Positions 8,220-16,351 of a DNA stretch of 64,000 nt are shown here, piece by piece. The DNA lies in contig NZ_JACXJA010000008.1 in assembly GCF_014705615.1 (NCBI RefSeq), forward strand, positions 1 to 64,000. Reading direction: 5' to 3'. A program made the position numbers and the translations under genes. The notes below the pieces were generated by a model, which had not been told where the DNA came from, ran no database searches, and was given only the letters and a program-made list of their open reading frames with translations. The DNA is from Paenibacillus oceani. Lineage in GTDB: Bacteria; Bacillota; Bacilli; Paenibacillales; NBRC-103111. The first letter of the stretch is position 1; each line of letters starts with the position of its first letter.

Positions 8220-8794
8220 ATCTGGCGAACCGCATAACAGTGGCGAGAATATTTCTCGTCCCTGTCATTATGTTTTTCCTGCTTGTGAATCTCGATCTGC
8301 CTCCTATCCGGATTGAACAGTTCAGCATTACGTACAACCAGATTATCGCGGTTCTTATCTTTATTATCGCGGCCAGCACGGACAGTCTCGACGGCTATAT
8401 CGCGCGCAAGCACAAGCTGATTACGAACCTCGGCAAGCTGCTCGATCCGCTGGCGGACAAGCTGCTCGTCAGCGCCGTGCTCGTATCGCTGGTCGATATG
8501 GGCAAGCTGGATGCATGGATCGCGATCGTCATTATCAGCCGGGAGTTTGCCGTAACCGGGCTCCGTTCGATTTGCGCGGCGGAAGGTATCGTGCTGGCGG
8601 CCAGCAAACTTGGGAAATGGAAGACGGCTGCCCAAATTACCGCCATTATCGCCTTGCTCATTAACAATTTTCCGTTCGCGTTCCTCAATATTCCGTTCGA
8701 CTTGATTGCGAGCTGGATCGCGGCGATCATTACGATTTATTCCGGAATCGATTATTTCGCCAAAAACTGGCACGTAATCCAATTCGACCATTAA
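8216..8794 (+). CDS. pgsA: CDP-diacylglycerol-glycerol-3-phosphate 3-phosphatidyltransferase
   Basis: 192 residues, an integral membrane enzyme of phosphatidylglycerol synthesis. The CDP-alcohol phosphotransferase signature is complete: D56, D59-G60, A63-R64, G73, D77 and D81. Several hydrophobic segments surround it (about 8-26, 42-56, 90-110, 140-185). The frame is open upstream to 8135, but the GTG at 8216, overlapping the rimO stop, gives the normal N-terminus NLANRITVAR. The gene order rimO-pgsA-cinA-recA is the usual one in this group. A strong hairpin lies directly after it. Confidence 0.95.
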   Translation: MNLANRITVARIFLVPVIMFFLLVNLDLPPIRIEQFSITYNQIIAVLIFIIAASTDSLDGYIARKHKLITNLGKLLDPLADKLLVSAVLVSLVDMGKLDAWIAIVIISREFAVTGLRSICAAEGIVLAASKLGKWKTAAQITAIIALLINNFPFAFLNIPFDLIASWIAAIITIYSGIDYFAKNWHVIQFDH

Positions 8795-8804
8795 ACGGCT
8801 AGCA

Positions 8805-8840
8805 AACAACCGGTCGGTTTACCGCACCGGGTTGTTTTTT
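8805..8840 (+). terminator. Rho-independent terminator after pgsA
   Basis: A long hairpin starting AACAACC (8805-8811) and ending with the complementary arm before 8835, followed by a run of six T. The cinA gene begins 60 nt further on without a clear promoter, so some read-through is likely. Confidence 0.8.
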
Positions 8841-8900
8841 GGGGAGATGACCGGAGCCGGCCGGCCGGGAAGGCTTGGCGGCAGGAGAGGGAGAACGGAT

Positions 8901-10151
8901 ATGAGAGCGGAGATTATCGCGGTAGGCACGGAGCTGCTGCTCGGCCAGATTGTCAACACGAACGCCCAATACATAGCGCAAGGCTGCGCAGGCATAGGAC
9001 TGAATGTGTATTACCAGACGGTCGTCGGGGATAACCGGGAGCGGCTGCGGCAGACGTTCGAGCTGGCGGCCTCGCGGGCGGACTTCGTCATCGTGACCGG
9101 AGGGCTGGGCCCGACGCAGGACGATCTGACGAAGGATGCGCTTGCGGAGCTTCTCGGATTGTCGATATCGATTCATCAACCGTCAATGGACAAAATCGTC
9201 TCGCTGTTCCGCGCTCGAGGAACGGAAATGGTGGAGAGCAACGCGAGACAAGCTAATCTGATCGAAGGCTGCGAGCCACTCTCCAACGACAACGGGCTTG
9301 CGGTAGGCGTCGCTTTGAAGCATGAGGGGACGCATTATGTGTTGCTTCCCGGCCCGCCGAAGGAAATGAAGCCGATGTTCGACCGGTACGCGATCCCGTG
9401 GATCAGCTCGGTGATGGGTGAGGAAGCGGCTCCCCTGCACTCGAAAATGCTCAAGTTCGCCGGGATCGGCGAGTCCAACCTGGAGCACCGGCTGATCGAC
9501 CTGATCGAAGGCCAGCAGGACCCTACGATCGCTCCTTATGCGAAGGAAGGCGAAGTGAGCATCCGGCTGACGACGCGGGCCGTGACGGCCGAGGAAGCGC
9601 AGCGGAAGCTGGCGGCAACCGAACGGGAAGTCCGGAGCCGGGTGGGAGATCACATCTACGCCGATTCGGATGTGCCAATCGAACGTGTGATCGTATTGCA
9701 GCTTGCCGAAGCAGGCAAAACGCTGGCGCTTGCCGAAAGCTGTACGGGAGGGCTGGTCAGCGAGATGATCACCGAAGTAGCCGGCAGTTCTGCCGCTTAC
9801 AAGGGCGGGATTGTCTGTTATACGAACGAAATCAAGCGGAACCTGTTAGGTGTACCGGCGGAACTGCTCGAAGGCACCGGCGCGCCCGGCGCAGTCAGTG
9901 CCGAGACAGCTGTGCTGCTCGCCGAGCAGGTGATGGAGAGAATCGGCTCGGATTACGCGATCTCGGTTACGGGAGTAGCGGGGCCTGCTGAATCGGAAGG
10001 CAAGCCGGTAGGGCTCGTCTACATCGGTTTAGCCGAGCGCGGACGCGGCGCCGAAGCGGAGAAGCTTCAATTGTCGGGCAATCGCGAATCGATCCGGCTG
10101 AAGGCGGCTAAGCATGCTTTGTACCGGCTGTGGCAGCGTCTTAAAAAGTAA
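8901..10151 (+). CDS. cinA: CinA, competence/damage-inducible protein (NMN deamidase type)
   Basis: 416 residues, the standard length. The N-terminal MoCF/MogA-like domain (about 1-170) begins MRAEIIAVGTELLLGQ and contains the GGLGPTQDD loop. The C-terminal PncC-like amidohydrolase domain (about 255-416) contains the SCTGG motif. Family members combine ADP-ribose pyrophosphatase and nicotinamide-mononucleotide deamidase activities, and in naturally competent bacteria CinA travels with RecA. ATG 8901 is chosen because a GGAGAGGGAG SD precedes it; the open frame extends to 8832 but lacks conserved sequence. It is followed by a terminator at 10239 and then recA. Confidence 0.93.
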   Translation: MRAEIIAVGTELLLGQIVNTNAQYIAQGCAGIGLNVYYQTVVGDNRERLRQTFELAASRADFVIVTGGLGPTQDDLTKDALAELLGLSISIHQPSMDKIVSLFRARGTEMVESNARQANLIEGCEPLSNDNGLAVGVALKHEGTHYVLLPGPPKEMKPMFDRYAIPWISSVMGEEAAPLHSKMLKFAGIGESNLEHRLIDLIEGQQDPTIAPYAKEGEVSIRLTTRAVTAEEAQRKLAATEREVRSRVGDHIYADSDVPIERVIVLQLAEAGKTLALAESCTGGLVSEMITEVAGSSAAYKGGIVCYTNEIKRNLLGVPAELLEGTGAPGAVSAETAVLLAEQVMERIGSDYAISVTGVAGPAESEGKPVGLVYIGLAERGRGAEAEKLQLSGNRESIRLKAAKHALYRLWQRLKK

Positions 10152-10191
10152 GCCGCGAGCGTCGTCTGTTCGGCGCCCTGCAAAGTTTTTG

Positions 10192-10220
10192 TTGCCCGGG
10201 ACGAGATCATGCGATATACT
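10192..10220 (+). promoter_or_regulatory. Possible promoter between cinA and recA, reading into a terminator
   Basis: TTGCCC (10192-10197), 17-bp spacer, TATACT (10215-10220). A transcript from here would meet the hairpin at 10240 after only about 55 nt. This is the first part of the 313-nt gap between cinA and recA. Confidence 0.4.
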
Positions 10221-10238
10221 TGCAGTATTGTAGCGGAA

Positions 10239-10281
10239 GCACCGTAACATGGCCCTGGTAGCCTTGTTGCGGTGTTTTTTT
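10239..10281 (+). terminator. Strong terminator between cinA and recA
   Basis: 10240-10249 pairs with 10265-10274 (10 bp with one wobble), an inner GGC/GCC extends the stem, and seven T follow. It ends the cinA transcript and isolates recA. Confidence 0.85.
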
Positions 10282-10378
10282 GTCCGTTCGAAGGTCATGC
10301 GCTTATCGGGCGGATACGTGCGAATACGGCTATTTGGCGGGGCTGAAGATAGCCGCAGCGACTGTTCGCAAGAAAATG

Positions 10379-10392
10379 CGAATGTATGTTCG
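10379..10392 (+). promoter_or_regulatory. LexA (SOS) operator upstream of recA
   Basis: The sequence CGAATGTATGTTCG matches the Gram-positive LexA/DinR box CGAAC-N4-GTTCG with one mismatch. It ends 9 bp before the -35 box of the recA promoter, so repression of recA by LexA is expected. Confidence 0.8.
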
Positions 10393-10401
10393 AAAAAATA
10401 C

Positions 10402-10430
10402 TTGGCAAATGGGCGAAAAGAAGGTATCAT
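10402..10430 (+). promoter_or_regulatory. Sigma-A promoter of recA
   Basis: TTGGCA (10402-10407), 17-bp spacer, TATCAT (10425-10430), about 28 nt before the recA start and its SD. Confidence 0.8.
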
Positions 10431-10464
10431 AAGCTATAGAAACGATAAAAAGGAAGTGAGTAGG

Positions 10465-11517
10465 TTGTCAGATCGCCGCGCTGCGTTGGAAAATGCCCTG
10501 CGTCAAATTGAGAAGCAATTTGGCAAAGGATCGATTATGAAACTTGGTGAATCCACCCACATGCAGGTGGAGACCATTCCTACCGGAGCGCTTGCGCTCG
10601 ATATCGCTATTGGGGTTGGCGGATTTCCGAGAGGAAGAATTATCGAAGTTTACGGACCAGAATCGTCAGGTAAAACGACAGTGGCGCTGCATGCGATCGC
10701 CGAAGTGCAGCGGGCCGGAGGCCAAGCCGCCTTTATCGATGCCGAGCACGCTTTGGACCCGTTGTATGCAAGCAAGCTGGGTATTAACATCGACGAATTG
10801 CTGTTGTCACAGCCGGATACCGGCGAGCAGGCGCTCGAGATCGCGGAAGCGCTCGTTCGCAGCGGTGCGGTCGACATCATTGTTATAGACTCCGTAGCCG
10901 CTCTCGTACCGAAAGCGGAAATCGAAGGCGAGATGGGCGACTCCCACGTCGGCCTGCAAGCCCGGCTTATGTCCCAGGCGCTCCGGAAGCTGTCTGGTGC
11001 GATCAACAAGTCGAAGGTTATTGCCATCTTCATTAACCAGCTCCGTGAGAAGGTCGGCGTTATGTTTGGTAATCCGGAAACGACTCCGGGCGGACGCGCG
11101 CTGAAGTTCTATTCTTCCGTCCGGCTGGAAGTGCGCCGTGTCGAGACGATCAAGCAAGGCAATGACATGGTCGGCAACCGGACGCGGATCAAGGTAGTTA
11201 AAAATAAAGTTGCTCCGCCATTTAAGCAAGCCGAGGTGGACATCATGTACGGGGAAGGTATCTCCCGCGAAGGCAGCATTGTGGATATTGGAACGGAGAT
11301 GGATATCGTTAACAAAAGCGGTGCTTGGTATTCCTATGACGGCGAACGTCTTGGCCAAGGCCGCGAAAACGCAAAGCAGTTCCTTAAAGATAACCCGCAG
11401 ATCGCTGCCGTTATCGAACAGAAGATCCGCGAGGAAAGCAATATGAACCAGGTCGGCGGCCAGATGGTTTCGCAGGATGACGACGAGGACGAAGAAGAGC
11501 TGATGGCGCTCGAATAA
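10465..11517 (+). CDS. recA: Recombinase RecA
   Basis: 350 residues, the usual RecA size. Walker A GPESSGKT is at 64-71, the Walker B region VDIIVIDS follows around 140, and the acidic C-terminal tail is typical. RecA forms ATP-dependent filaments on single-stranded DNA for recombination and triggers LexA self-cleavage. The open frame begins far upstream (10249), but the conserved protein begins at [20 protein letters not shown] therefore chose TTG 10465, just after AGGAAGTGAG and downstream of the promoter and LexA box. No intein or insertion is visible. A terminator follows at 11546, then recX. Confidence 0.97.
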   Translation: MSDRRAALENALRQIEKQFGKGSIMKLGESTHMQVETIPTGALALDIAIGVGGFPRGRIIEVYGPESSGKTTVALHAIAEVQRAGGQAAFIDAEHALDPLYASKLGINIDELLLSQPDTGEQALEIAEALVRSGAVDIIVIDSVAALVPKAEIEGEMGDSHVGLQARLMSQALRKLSGAINKSKVIAIFINQLREKVGVMFGNPETTPGGRALKFYSSVRLEVRRVETIKQGNDMVGNRTRIKVVKNKVAPPFKQAEVDIMYGEGISREGSIVDIGTEMDIVNKSGAWYSYDGERLGQGRENAKQFLKDNPQIAAVIEQKIREESNMNQVGGQMVSQDDDEDEEELMALE

Positions 11518-11545
11518 CATCATGTGACCGCAGCATAACCGGATG

Positions 11546-11576
11546 CGCACCTTTGAATTTTGATAAGGTGCGTTTT
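11546..11576 (+). terminator. Terminator between recA and recX
   Basis: CGCACCTT (11546-11553) pairs with AAGGTGCG (11565-11572), followed by TTTT. Partial read-through could still supply recX. Confidence 0.75.
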
Positions 11577-11613
11577 CGGTTTTTGCGCTGTTTGGCTATC
11601 GGAAGGAGGCAGC

Positions 11614-12306
11614 ATGGACAACACGGAATCCCTCATTACCGCTGTCGAAAGGCATCCGAGGAGGAACGGCCGGTATCTCATCTATCTGGACGGACAACAT
11701 GCGCTAACGGTCTACGAGGAAGTGCTGATCAAGCACCGGCTGCTGAAAGGGGAGCGGGTCGAGGCGGACAAGCTGCGCCGCGTGCTGGAGGACGAGGAGC
11801 AGCAGAGGGCATGGTCTGACGCCTTGAAGCATGTCGGCCGCCGGCCGAGGTCGGAGAAGGAGGTCCGGCAGTTTCTAAAGCGCAAGGAATATACTGAACC
11901 GCTGATTGACCGGATTATACAGCGGCTGAAGGAGCAGAGGTATCTCGACGACGCCGATTTTGCGGCATTATGGACGGAGCAGCGGATCTACTCGCAGAAA
12001 AAGGGCAGCAGATGGGTAAAGCAGGAGCTGCAGCAAAAAGGTGTCGCCCCTGCAACGATTCAGGAGGCGCTTGATCAAGTTCGTCCGGACGAAGAAGAGC
12101 GGATCTGCTTCGAGCTCGGTTTGAAAAAGTGGAAGCTGACGAGCGGAACCTCCCAGGACAAAAGGCGGAAGACCGCTGGTTTTCTGATGCGGCGCGGGTA
12201 TTCGGCATCTATTGTGGGCAAGGCCATCCGGCGAATTATAGAGGAGGCTGCGGACGAAGACGAGCGCAGTGAAGACTCGGAGCTGTGGGAATGGCCGGAA
12301 GAATAA
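11614..12306 (+). CDS. recX: Regulatory protein RecX
   Basis: 230 residues of the RecX family, a string of short three-helix repeats rich in Arg, Lys and Glu; the RYLDDADFA segment is typical. RecX binds RecA filaments and limits their activity. The start ATG 11614 follows GGAAGGAGG; the upstream part of the open frame is not conserved. The acidic C-terminal tail (about 214-230) is longer than average. It lies 96 nt after recA behind a terminator, a common arrangement for RecA and its modulator. Confidence 0.9.
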   Translation: MDNTESLITAVERHPRRNGRYLIYLDGQHALTVYEEVLIKHRLLKGERVEADKLRRVLEDEEQQRAWSDALKHVGRRPRSEKEVRQFLKRKEYTEPLIDRIIQRLKEQRYLDDADFAALWTEQRIYSQKKGSRWVKQELQQKGVAPATIQEALDQVRPDEEERICFELGLKKWKLTSGTSQDKRRKTAGFLMRRGYSASIVGKAIRRIIEEAADEDERSEDSELWEWPEE

Positions 12307-12384
12307 GTACGGTTAAGCGGCGGCTTTACAGGCAGGGAAGCATCAACGTTAAGCGAAGGCGGATAACGAAGCGGAGGAAGAAAA

Positions 12385-13356
12385 ATGGAGAATACGATCC
12401 GGTGGGGAATTGTCGGCTGCGGGAACGTAACGGAAGTCAAAAGCGGGCCGGGCTTTCAGCAGGCGGCGGGGTCGGAACTGGTCGCCGTGATGAGGCGCAA
12501 CGGAGAGCTGGCGGAGGATTACGCCCGGCGGCACCGCGTAGCCAGATGGTATGACGATGCGGATAGACTGATCGGAGACCCGCAGGTGGACGCCGTATAC
12601 GTGGCGACTCCGCCTGCGTCGCACAAAGAGTACGTCCTCGCCGCAGCAGGGGCGGGGAAGCCGGTATACGTAGAAAAACCGATGGCGATGAACGCGGGCG
12701 AATGCGAGGAGATGATCGAAGCATGCCGGAAGGCGGGGGTACCGCTGTTCGTCGCTTACTACCGGAGAGCGCTTCCGCGGTTTCTCAAAGTGAAGCAGCT
12801 GCTGAGCATGGGCGCGATCGGGGAAGCACGGTTTGTTACGACCGTACATACCAAAAAGCTGACCGAAGATCCCGGCAGCTTGCCGTGGAGAGTTAGGCCG
12901 GAAATATCCGGGGGCGGCCATTTTTTTGATCTGGCGAGCCATACGCTGGATCTGTTCGACTTTTTGCTGGGACCGATCCGGGATGCGGCCGGAAGAGCCG
13001 GCAATCAAGGGAAAGCGTATGAAGCGGAAGATGTCGTAAGCGGGACGTATGTGTTCGAATCAGGCGTGCAGGGAACGGGAGTATGGTGCTTTACCGCTTA
13101 TCAGGGGGGGGAAATGAATGAAATCGTCGGCTCGCGAGGCAAGCTGACGTTCTCCACCTTCGGCAGCGAACCGATCCGGCTTACGACTGCGGACGGAATC
13201 GGAGACTATTCGCTGGAGCATCCGGAGCATATCCAGCAGCCGCTCATTCAGACGATCGTAGACGAGCTGCTGGGCAAGGGACGTTGTCCAAGCACCGGCG
13301 AATCCGCGCTGCGGACCGCCAAAGTGATGGATGAGCTTGTTAAGATCCACAGCTGA
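12385..13356 (+). CDS. Gfo/Idh/MocA family oxidoreductase
   Basis: 323 residues. The N-terminal Rossmann fold starts WGIVGCGNVTEVKSG (dinucleotide binding) and contains the VEKPMAMN segment, the EKP motif typical of Gfo/Idh/MocA sugar and inositol dehydrogenases. The C-terminal part is the alpha/beta substrate domain. The substrate cannot be read from sequence. The start ATG 12385 follows AGCGGAGGAAGAAAA. It stands alone between recX and a terminator, in what looks like a small insertion into the conserved block. It is not closely similar to the second Gfo/Idh protein at 62425. Confidence 0.88.
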   Translation: MENTIRWGIVGCGNVTEVKSGPGFQQAAGSELVAVMRRNGELAEDYARRHRVARWYDDADRLIGDPQVDAVYVATPPASHKEYVLAAAGAGKPVYVEKPMAMNAGECEEMIEACRKAGVPLFVAYYRRALPRFLKVKQLLSMGAIGEARFVTTVHTKKLTEDPGSLPWRVRPEISGGGHFFDLASHTLDLFDFLLGPIRDAAGRAGNQGKAYEAEDVVSGTYVFESGVQGTGVWCFTAYQGGEMNEIVGSRGKLTFSTFGSEPIRLTTADGIGDYSLEHPEHIQQPLIQTIVDELLGKGRCPSTGESALRTAKVMDELVKIHS

Positions 13357-13412
13357 ACGGGGGCGGCTGCCGGCTCGATTTCGTCTCGTTGTTCAACTTT
13401 ATTTTCATTTCC

Positions 13413-13454
13413 GAGAAAGCTGTCGGGGAAGCGATTCCTCGGATGGCTTTTTTT
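13413..13454 (+). terminator. Terminator after the Gfo/Idh oxidoreductase gene
   Basis: 13416-13430 pairs with 13435-13450 (GCGA tetraloop, one bulge, some wobbles), ending in seven T. It lies in a 333-nt gap that also holds the direct repeat and promoter of the transporter pair. Confidence 0.75.
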
Positions 13455-13537
13455 GTTGTATGCGGAACTGCGATTTCTGTCCGGCATGTACAACCTTGGA
13501 CCGGCCGGGCTCAAGCTCAGATAATCGCATTTTTATT

Positions 13538-13651
13538 ATTTCAATATGGTGTAAAGTTATTCGATACGTTCTAAGAATCCTGGGCGGATGTCCAGTGTCC
13601 GAGCGACTTTTTCAAAAAGGCCAATATCTTTATTCCAAAATGGTATAAAGT
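13538..13651 (+). repeat. Imperfect 20-bp direct repeat upstream of the chromate transporter genes
   Basis: ATTTCAATATGGTGTAAAGT (13538-13557) and ATTCCAAAATGGTATAAAGT (13632-13651) agree at 17 of 20 positions and are 94 bp apart. The second copy overlaps the proposed -35 and spacer of the downstream promoter. They may be two regulator sites or a duplicated promoter. Confidence 0.55.
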
Positions 13652-13661
13652 GAGGTATAAT
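13633..13661 (+). promoter_or_regulatory. Promoter for the chromate transporter pair
   Basis: TTCCAA (13633-13638), 17-bp spacer, perfect TATAAT (13656-13661), followed by AGGGGAGG and the ATG at 13690. Confidence 0.5.
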
Positions 13662-13689
13662 GAAATTGTCTAGGGGAGGACGGATTACA

Positions 13690-14316
13690 ATGGGGAACTT
13701 ACGGAGTACTACGAAGCAGCTCGGGCCCATATTATGGACATTTCTTAAAATCGCTCCGGTTACGTTCGGGGGCGGCTATGCGATGATCCCGGTTTTGGAG
13801 AAGGAAGCCGTTCATAAACAGGGCTGGATCAAGCAGGAGGAAATCAGCGACGTGCTGGCCGTATCGCAGACGATACCCGGCGCCGTCGCATTAAACGCCG
13901 CCTCGTTCATCGGTTACCGGGTCGCGGGCATAAGCGGCGCCGTTATGGCCGTAATCGGCATGATGCTGCCGACCTTTCTGATCGTGACGGGACTTGCGAC
14001 GCTACTCCTGTCGCTGCAGGATAACGTGAAAGTGGCAGCCGCGCTGCAAGGCATGAAGCCTGCAGTGGTGGCGATGATCGTATACGCCGGATACCGCGTG
14101 TCGAAGACCGCTCTAACCGATAAATGGACCACTCTGATCGCGATTGCGGCCGCCGCTGTGCTGCTGCTCAAGTTCGTTTCGCCGATACTCGTTATTTTGC
14201 TCGGCGCTTTGGCGGGAATCGGGATCGGATTGTGGAAGAATCGCCACGGAGGGGGCCGCAGGCCGGCCCAAGGCCCGTATAGAGAGCCCGACTACTTTAT
14301 TGGAGAGGGCATATAA
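13690..14316 (+). CDS. Chromate transporter, half-size subunit 1 (CHR family)
   Basis: 208 residues with about six hydrophobic segments. The N-terminal part contains FGGGYAMIPVLEKEAV and the SQTIPGAVALN loop characteristic of the CHR (ChrA) superfamily. Short CHR proteins occur as adjacent pairs that work together as a two-chain chromate exporter, as with Bacillus YwrA/YwrB. ATG 13690 is preceded by AGGGGAGG, whereas ATG 13660 would lie inside the -10 region. It is followed 28 nt later by its partner. The true substrate could differ from chromate. Confidence 0.88.
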   Translation: MGNLRSTTKQLGPILWTFLKIAPVTFGGGYAMIPVLEKEAVHKQGWIKQEEISDVLAVSQTIPGAVALNAASFIGYRVAGISGAVMAVIGMMLPTFLIVTGLATLLLSLQDNVKVAAALQGMKPAVVAMIVYAGYRVSKTALTDKWTTLIAIAAAAVLLLKFVSPILVILLGALAGIGIGLWKNRHGGGRRPAQGPYREPDYFIGEGI

Positions 14317-14344
14317 GGGCGGCGGAGAGGGGAGGAATAGCGCG

Positions 14345-14881
14345 ATGCTGGCGGAGCTGTTCGTCACATTTTTATTAATCGGATTCGTATCGGTCGGCGG
14401 CGGCTATTCGATGGTTTCGGTAATCGAGCACGAAGCGGTTACGCAGGGATGGATGAATGCGGACACATTTTCTGGTATGATTGCAGTAGCGGGAGCATCG
14501 CCCGGGCCGATAGCGACCAATATAGCCATTATGGTAGGCTATTACACGCAAGGCTGGGCAGGTGCAGCCGTTTCCGCGATCGGGATGACGCTGCCGTCGC
14601 TGCTGCTCGTTATTGCGGCGGGTATGCTGTTCGCCAAATTTCACCGTCACGGGATAGTGGAATCGGCGTTTTACGGACTGCGGCCGATTGTCGCAGCGCT
14701 GATTTTTTATGCGGCCTACAGGCTGCTTCTGAACGGCGGCGCCATCTTTGCATTCGATTGGAATACGGTTTGGTTTCTCGCCATATTCGCCGGCGCTTTT
14801 ATCGCCCTTATGCGCTTTCGGGTGCATCCCCTCGCGGTAATTGCCGTATCCGGCCTGGTGGGTGTAACGGTGTATGCCTAA
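14345..14881 (+). CDS. Chromate transporter, half-size subunit 2 (CHR family)
   Basis: 178 residues, membrane-embedded. It repeats the family pattern: VGGGYSMVSVIEHEAV and the ASPGPIATN loop. It is the second half of the transporter pair and probably sits in the membrane with opposite topology. ATG 14345 follows GAGAGGGGAGGAA; the longer open frame to 14144 overlaps the first subunit and is a shadow. Its last 8 nt overlap the start of the ROK regulator gene, so the three are translated from one message. Confidence 0.88.
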   Translation: MLAELFVTFLLIGFVSVGGGYSMVSVIEHEAVTQGWMNADTFSGMIAVAGASPGPIATNIAIMVGYYTQGWAGAAVSAIGMTLPSLLLVIAAGMLFAKFHRHGIVESAFYGLRPIVAALIFYAAYRLLLNGGAIFAFDWNTVWFLAIFAGAFIALMRFRVHPLAVIAVSGLVGVTVYA

Positions 14882-16079
14882 TTTGGAGGATTGGATTCCG
14901 AACCGGAAGGCAAAACAGATCTTCGCGGAAATCCGGAGAAAAGGAATCGTTTCAAAATTTGATTTGCTGGAGCTGGACGGACTGACGTCGAGCACATTGA
15001 CGAGGATGTTGGAGGAGCTCGCCTCATCGGGATGGATCGAGGAAAGCGGACTCGGCGAGTCGTCCGGCGGGAGACGGCCGCTGCTGTACAGGCTGAACCC
15101 GCATCGCGGATACGTATTCGGGCTGGACGTCTCCAGAGCTTCGACCCGGCTCGTCCTGTGCGATTTGCAGCTCGAGAAGCTGGATTCCGTCTCCTGGCAG
15201 ATGACGGACCGGTTGACCCCTGATTTGCTGCTCGGCGAAATTGCCGGCGCTGCCAAACGGATGATTGAGAAGCATGCGCTCGATCGGGAGCGCTTTTTGG
15301 GTTTGGGCATCGCCGCAGTCGGCCCGGTTGACCGGACCAAGGGGATGATGCTGAACCCGCATTCCTTTCCGGCGGAAGGCTGGAGCCAGGTGCCGATCGG
15401 CCCGAGGCTCGAGCAGGAGCTGGGCGTTCCCGTGCTGCTCGATAATGGAGCCAATACCGCATTACTGGCCGAATATTGGGCCGGATCTCCGCAGCAGTAC
15501 CGTCATCTGCTGTACGTCCGAGCCGGGGTCGGTATTCGCTCGGCGATGATGTCGAACGGTCAGCTCGTATACGGGGCGGTAGATATGGAAGGATCGGTCG
15601 GGCATATGATTATCCAGACGGACGGCCCGCCACATCCGGAACGGTCGCACGTATACGGCTGCCTCGAATCGTTCGTTTCCATTCCGGTGTTGGAGAAGCA
15701 GGCGGCTGTCCGCTTGAAGCAAGGCCGCAGAAGCGTGTTGGGCGACTGGGTCCAGCACCCCGACGAGGTTGAATTTCAGCATTTGCTGAAAGCTTTATCG
15801 GCCGACGACAGGCTGGTCACCGAGCTGTTTACGCAAGCCGCCACTTTTTTCGGGATCGGACTATCCAATCTTTTGAACATTTTGCACCCGGAGAAAGTGA
15901 TTTTAGGCGGCCCGCTCATTACGACCAACGAGCTGTTTTACCAGATCAGTACCCAGGTGGCGTTAAAAAATACGTTGTATTATCCGACCTACCCGGTTAC
16001 GTTCACAAGAGGCAAGCTGTCGGACGACGCGCTGGCGGTCGGAGCGGCGGCGATGGTGATCGATCGGCTGACGCTTTGA
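14874..16079 (+). CDS. ROK family transcriptional regulator
   Basis: 401 residues. An N-terminal winged helix-turn-helix (about 15-80, with TSSTLTRMLEELASSGWIEE) is joined to a two-lobed ROK domain (about 85-400). This is the NagC/XylR-type layout that senses a sugar. The kinase-like glycine motif is replaced and the usual zinc-binding CxCGxxGCLE is reduced to HVYGCLE, with only one cysteine left. Both changes fit a regulator without kinase activity. Its start overlaps the end of the second chromate transporter gene by 8 nt. A sugar-type regulator co-translated with a metal-oxyanion transporter is an odd pairing. No operator could be assigned. Confidence 0.85.
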   Translation: MPNLEDWIPNRKAKQIFAEIRRKGIVSKFDLLELDGLTSSTLTRMLEELASSGWIEESGLGESSGGRRPLLYRLNPHRGYVFGLDVSRASTRLVLCDLQLEKLDSVSWQMTDRLTPDLLLGEIAGAAKRMIEKHALDRERFLGLGIAAVGPVDRTKGMMLNPHSFPAEGWSQVPIGPRLEQELGVPVLLDNGANTALLAEYWAGSPQQYRHLLYVRAGVGIRSAMMSNGQLVYGAVDMEGSVGHMIIQTDGPPHPERSHVYGCLESFVSIPVLEKQAAVRLKQGRRSVLGDWVQHPDEVEFQHLLKALSADDRLVTELFTQAATFFGIGLSNLLNILHPEKVILGGPLITTNELFYQISTQVALKNTLYYPTYPVTFTRGKLSDDALAVGAAAMVIDRLTL

Positions 16080-16109
16080 AAACGTTTCATCGGAGCGCTC
16101 CCGAGTTGC

Positions 16110-16139
16110 TTGACAAGCTTCTTTCGCAAAAGCTAAAAT
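16110..16139 (+). promoter_or_regulatory. Promoter upstream of rny, directly followed by a hairpin
   Basis: Perfect TTGACA (16110-16115), 18-bp spacer, TAAAAT (16134-16139). The likely start point lies at the base of the hairpin beginning at 16141. Confidence 0.55.
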
Positions 16140-16140
16140 G

Positions 16141-16180
16141 AGGGTGTACACGCCGTTTTCGCCGGATTACGCCCTTTTTT
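16141..16180 (+). terminator. Terminator or attenuator in the rny leader
   Basis: AGGGTGTA (16141-16148) pairs with TACGCCCT (16168-16175), followed by six T. It may end the ROK transcript, or it may attenuate transcription from the promoter just before it. A second GC-rich hairpin lies near 16198-16224. Confidence 0.65.
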
Positions 16181-16351
16181 CCTTTTATGCAGGTTTTCGC
16201 CGCCCCTTACGGCGGAAATCCGCGGAAAGCGTGTCGTTTTGACCGGTCTTGCAACCGGAGGTCATGGATTGAATGAAGTGGAAAGCAACCGGAATAAAAA
16301 ACCGAATATCCCAAGCTAACCCTTGGAGGCTTCAACGAGGAGGTGAACAAG

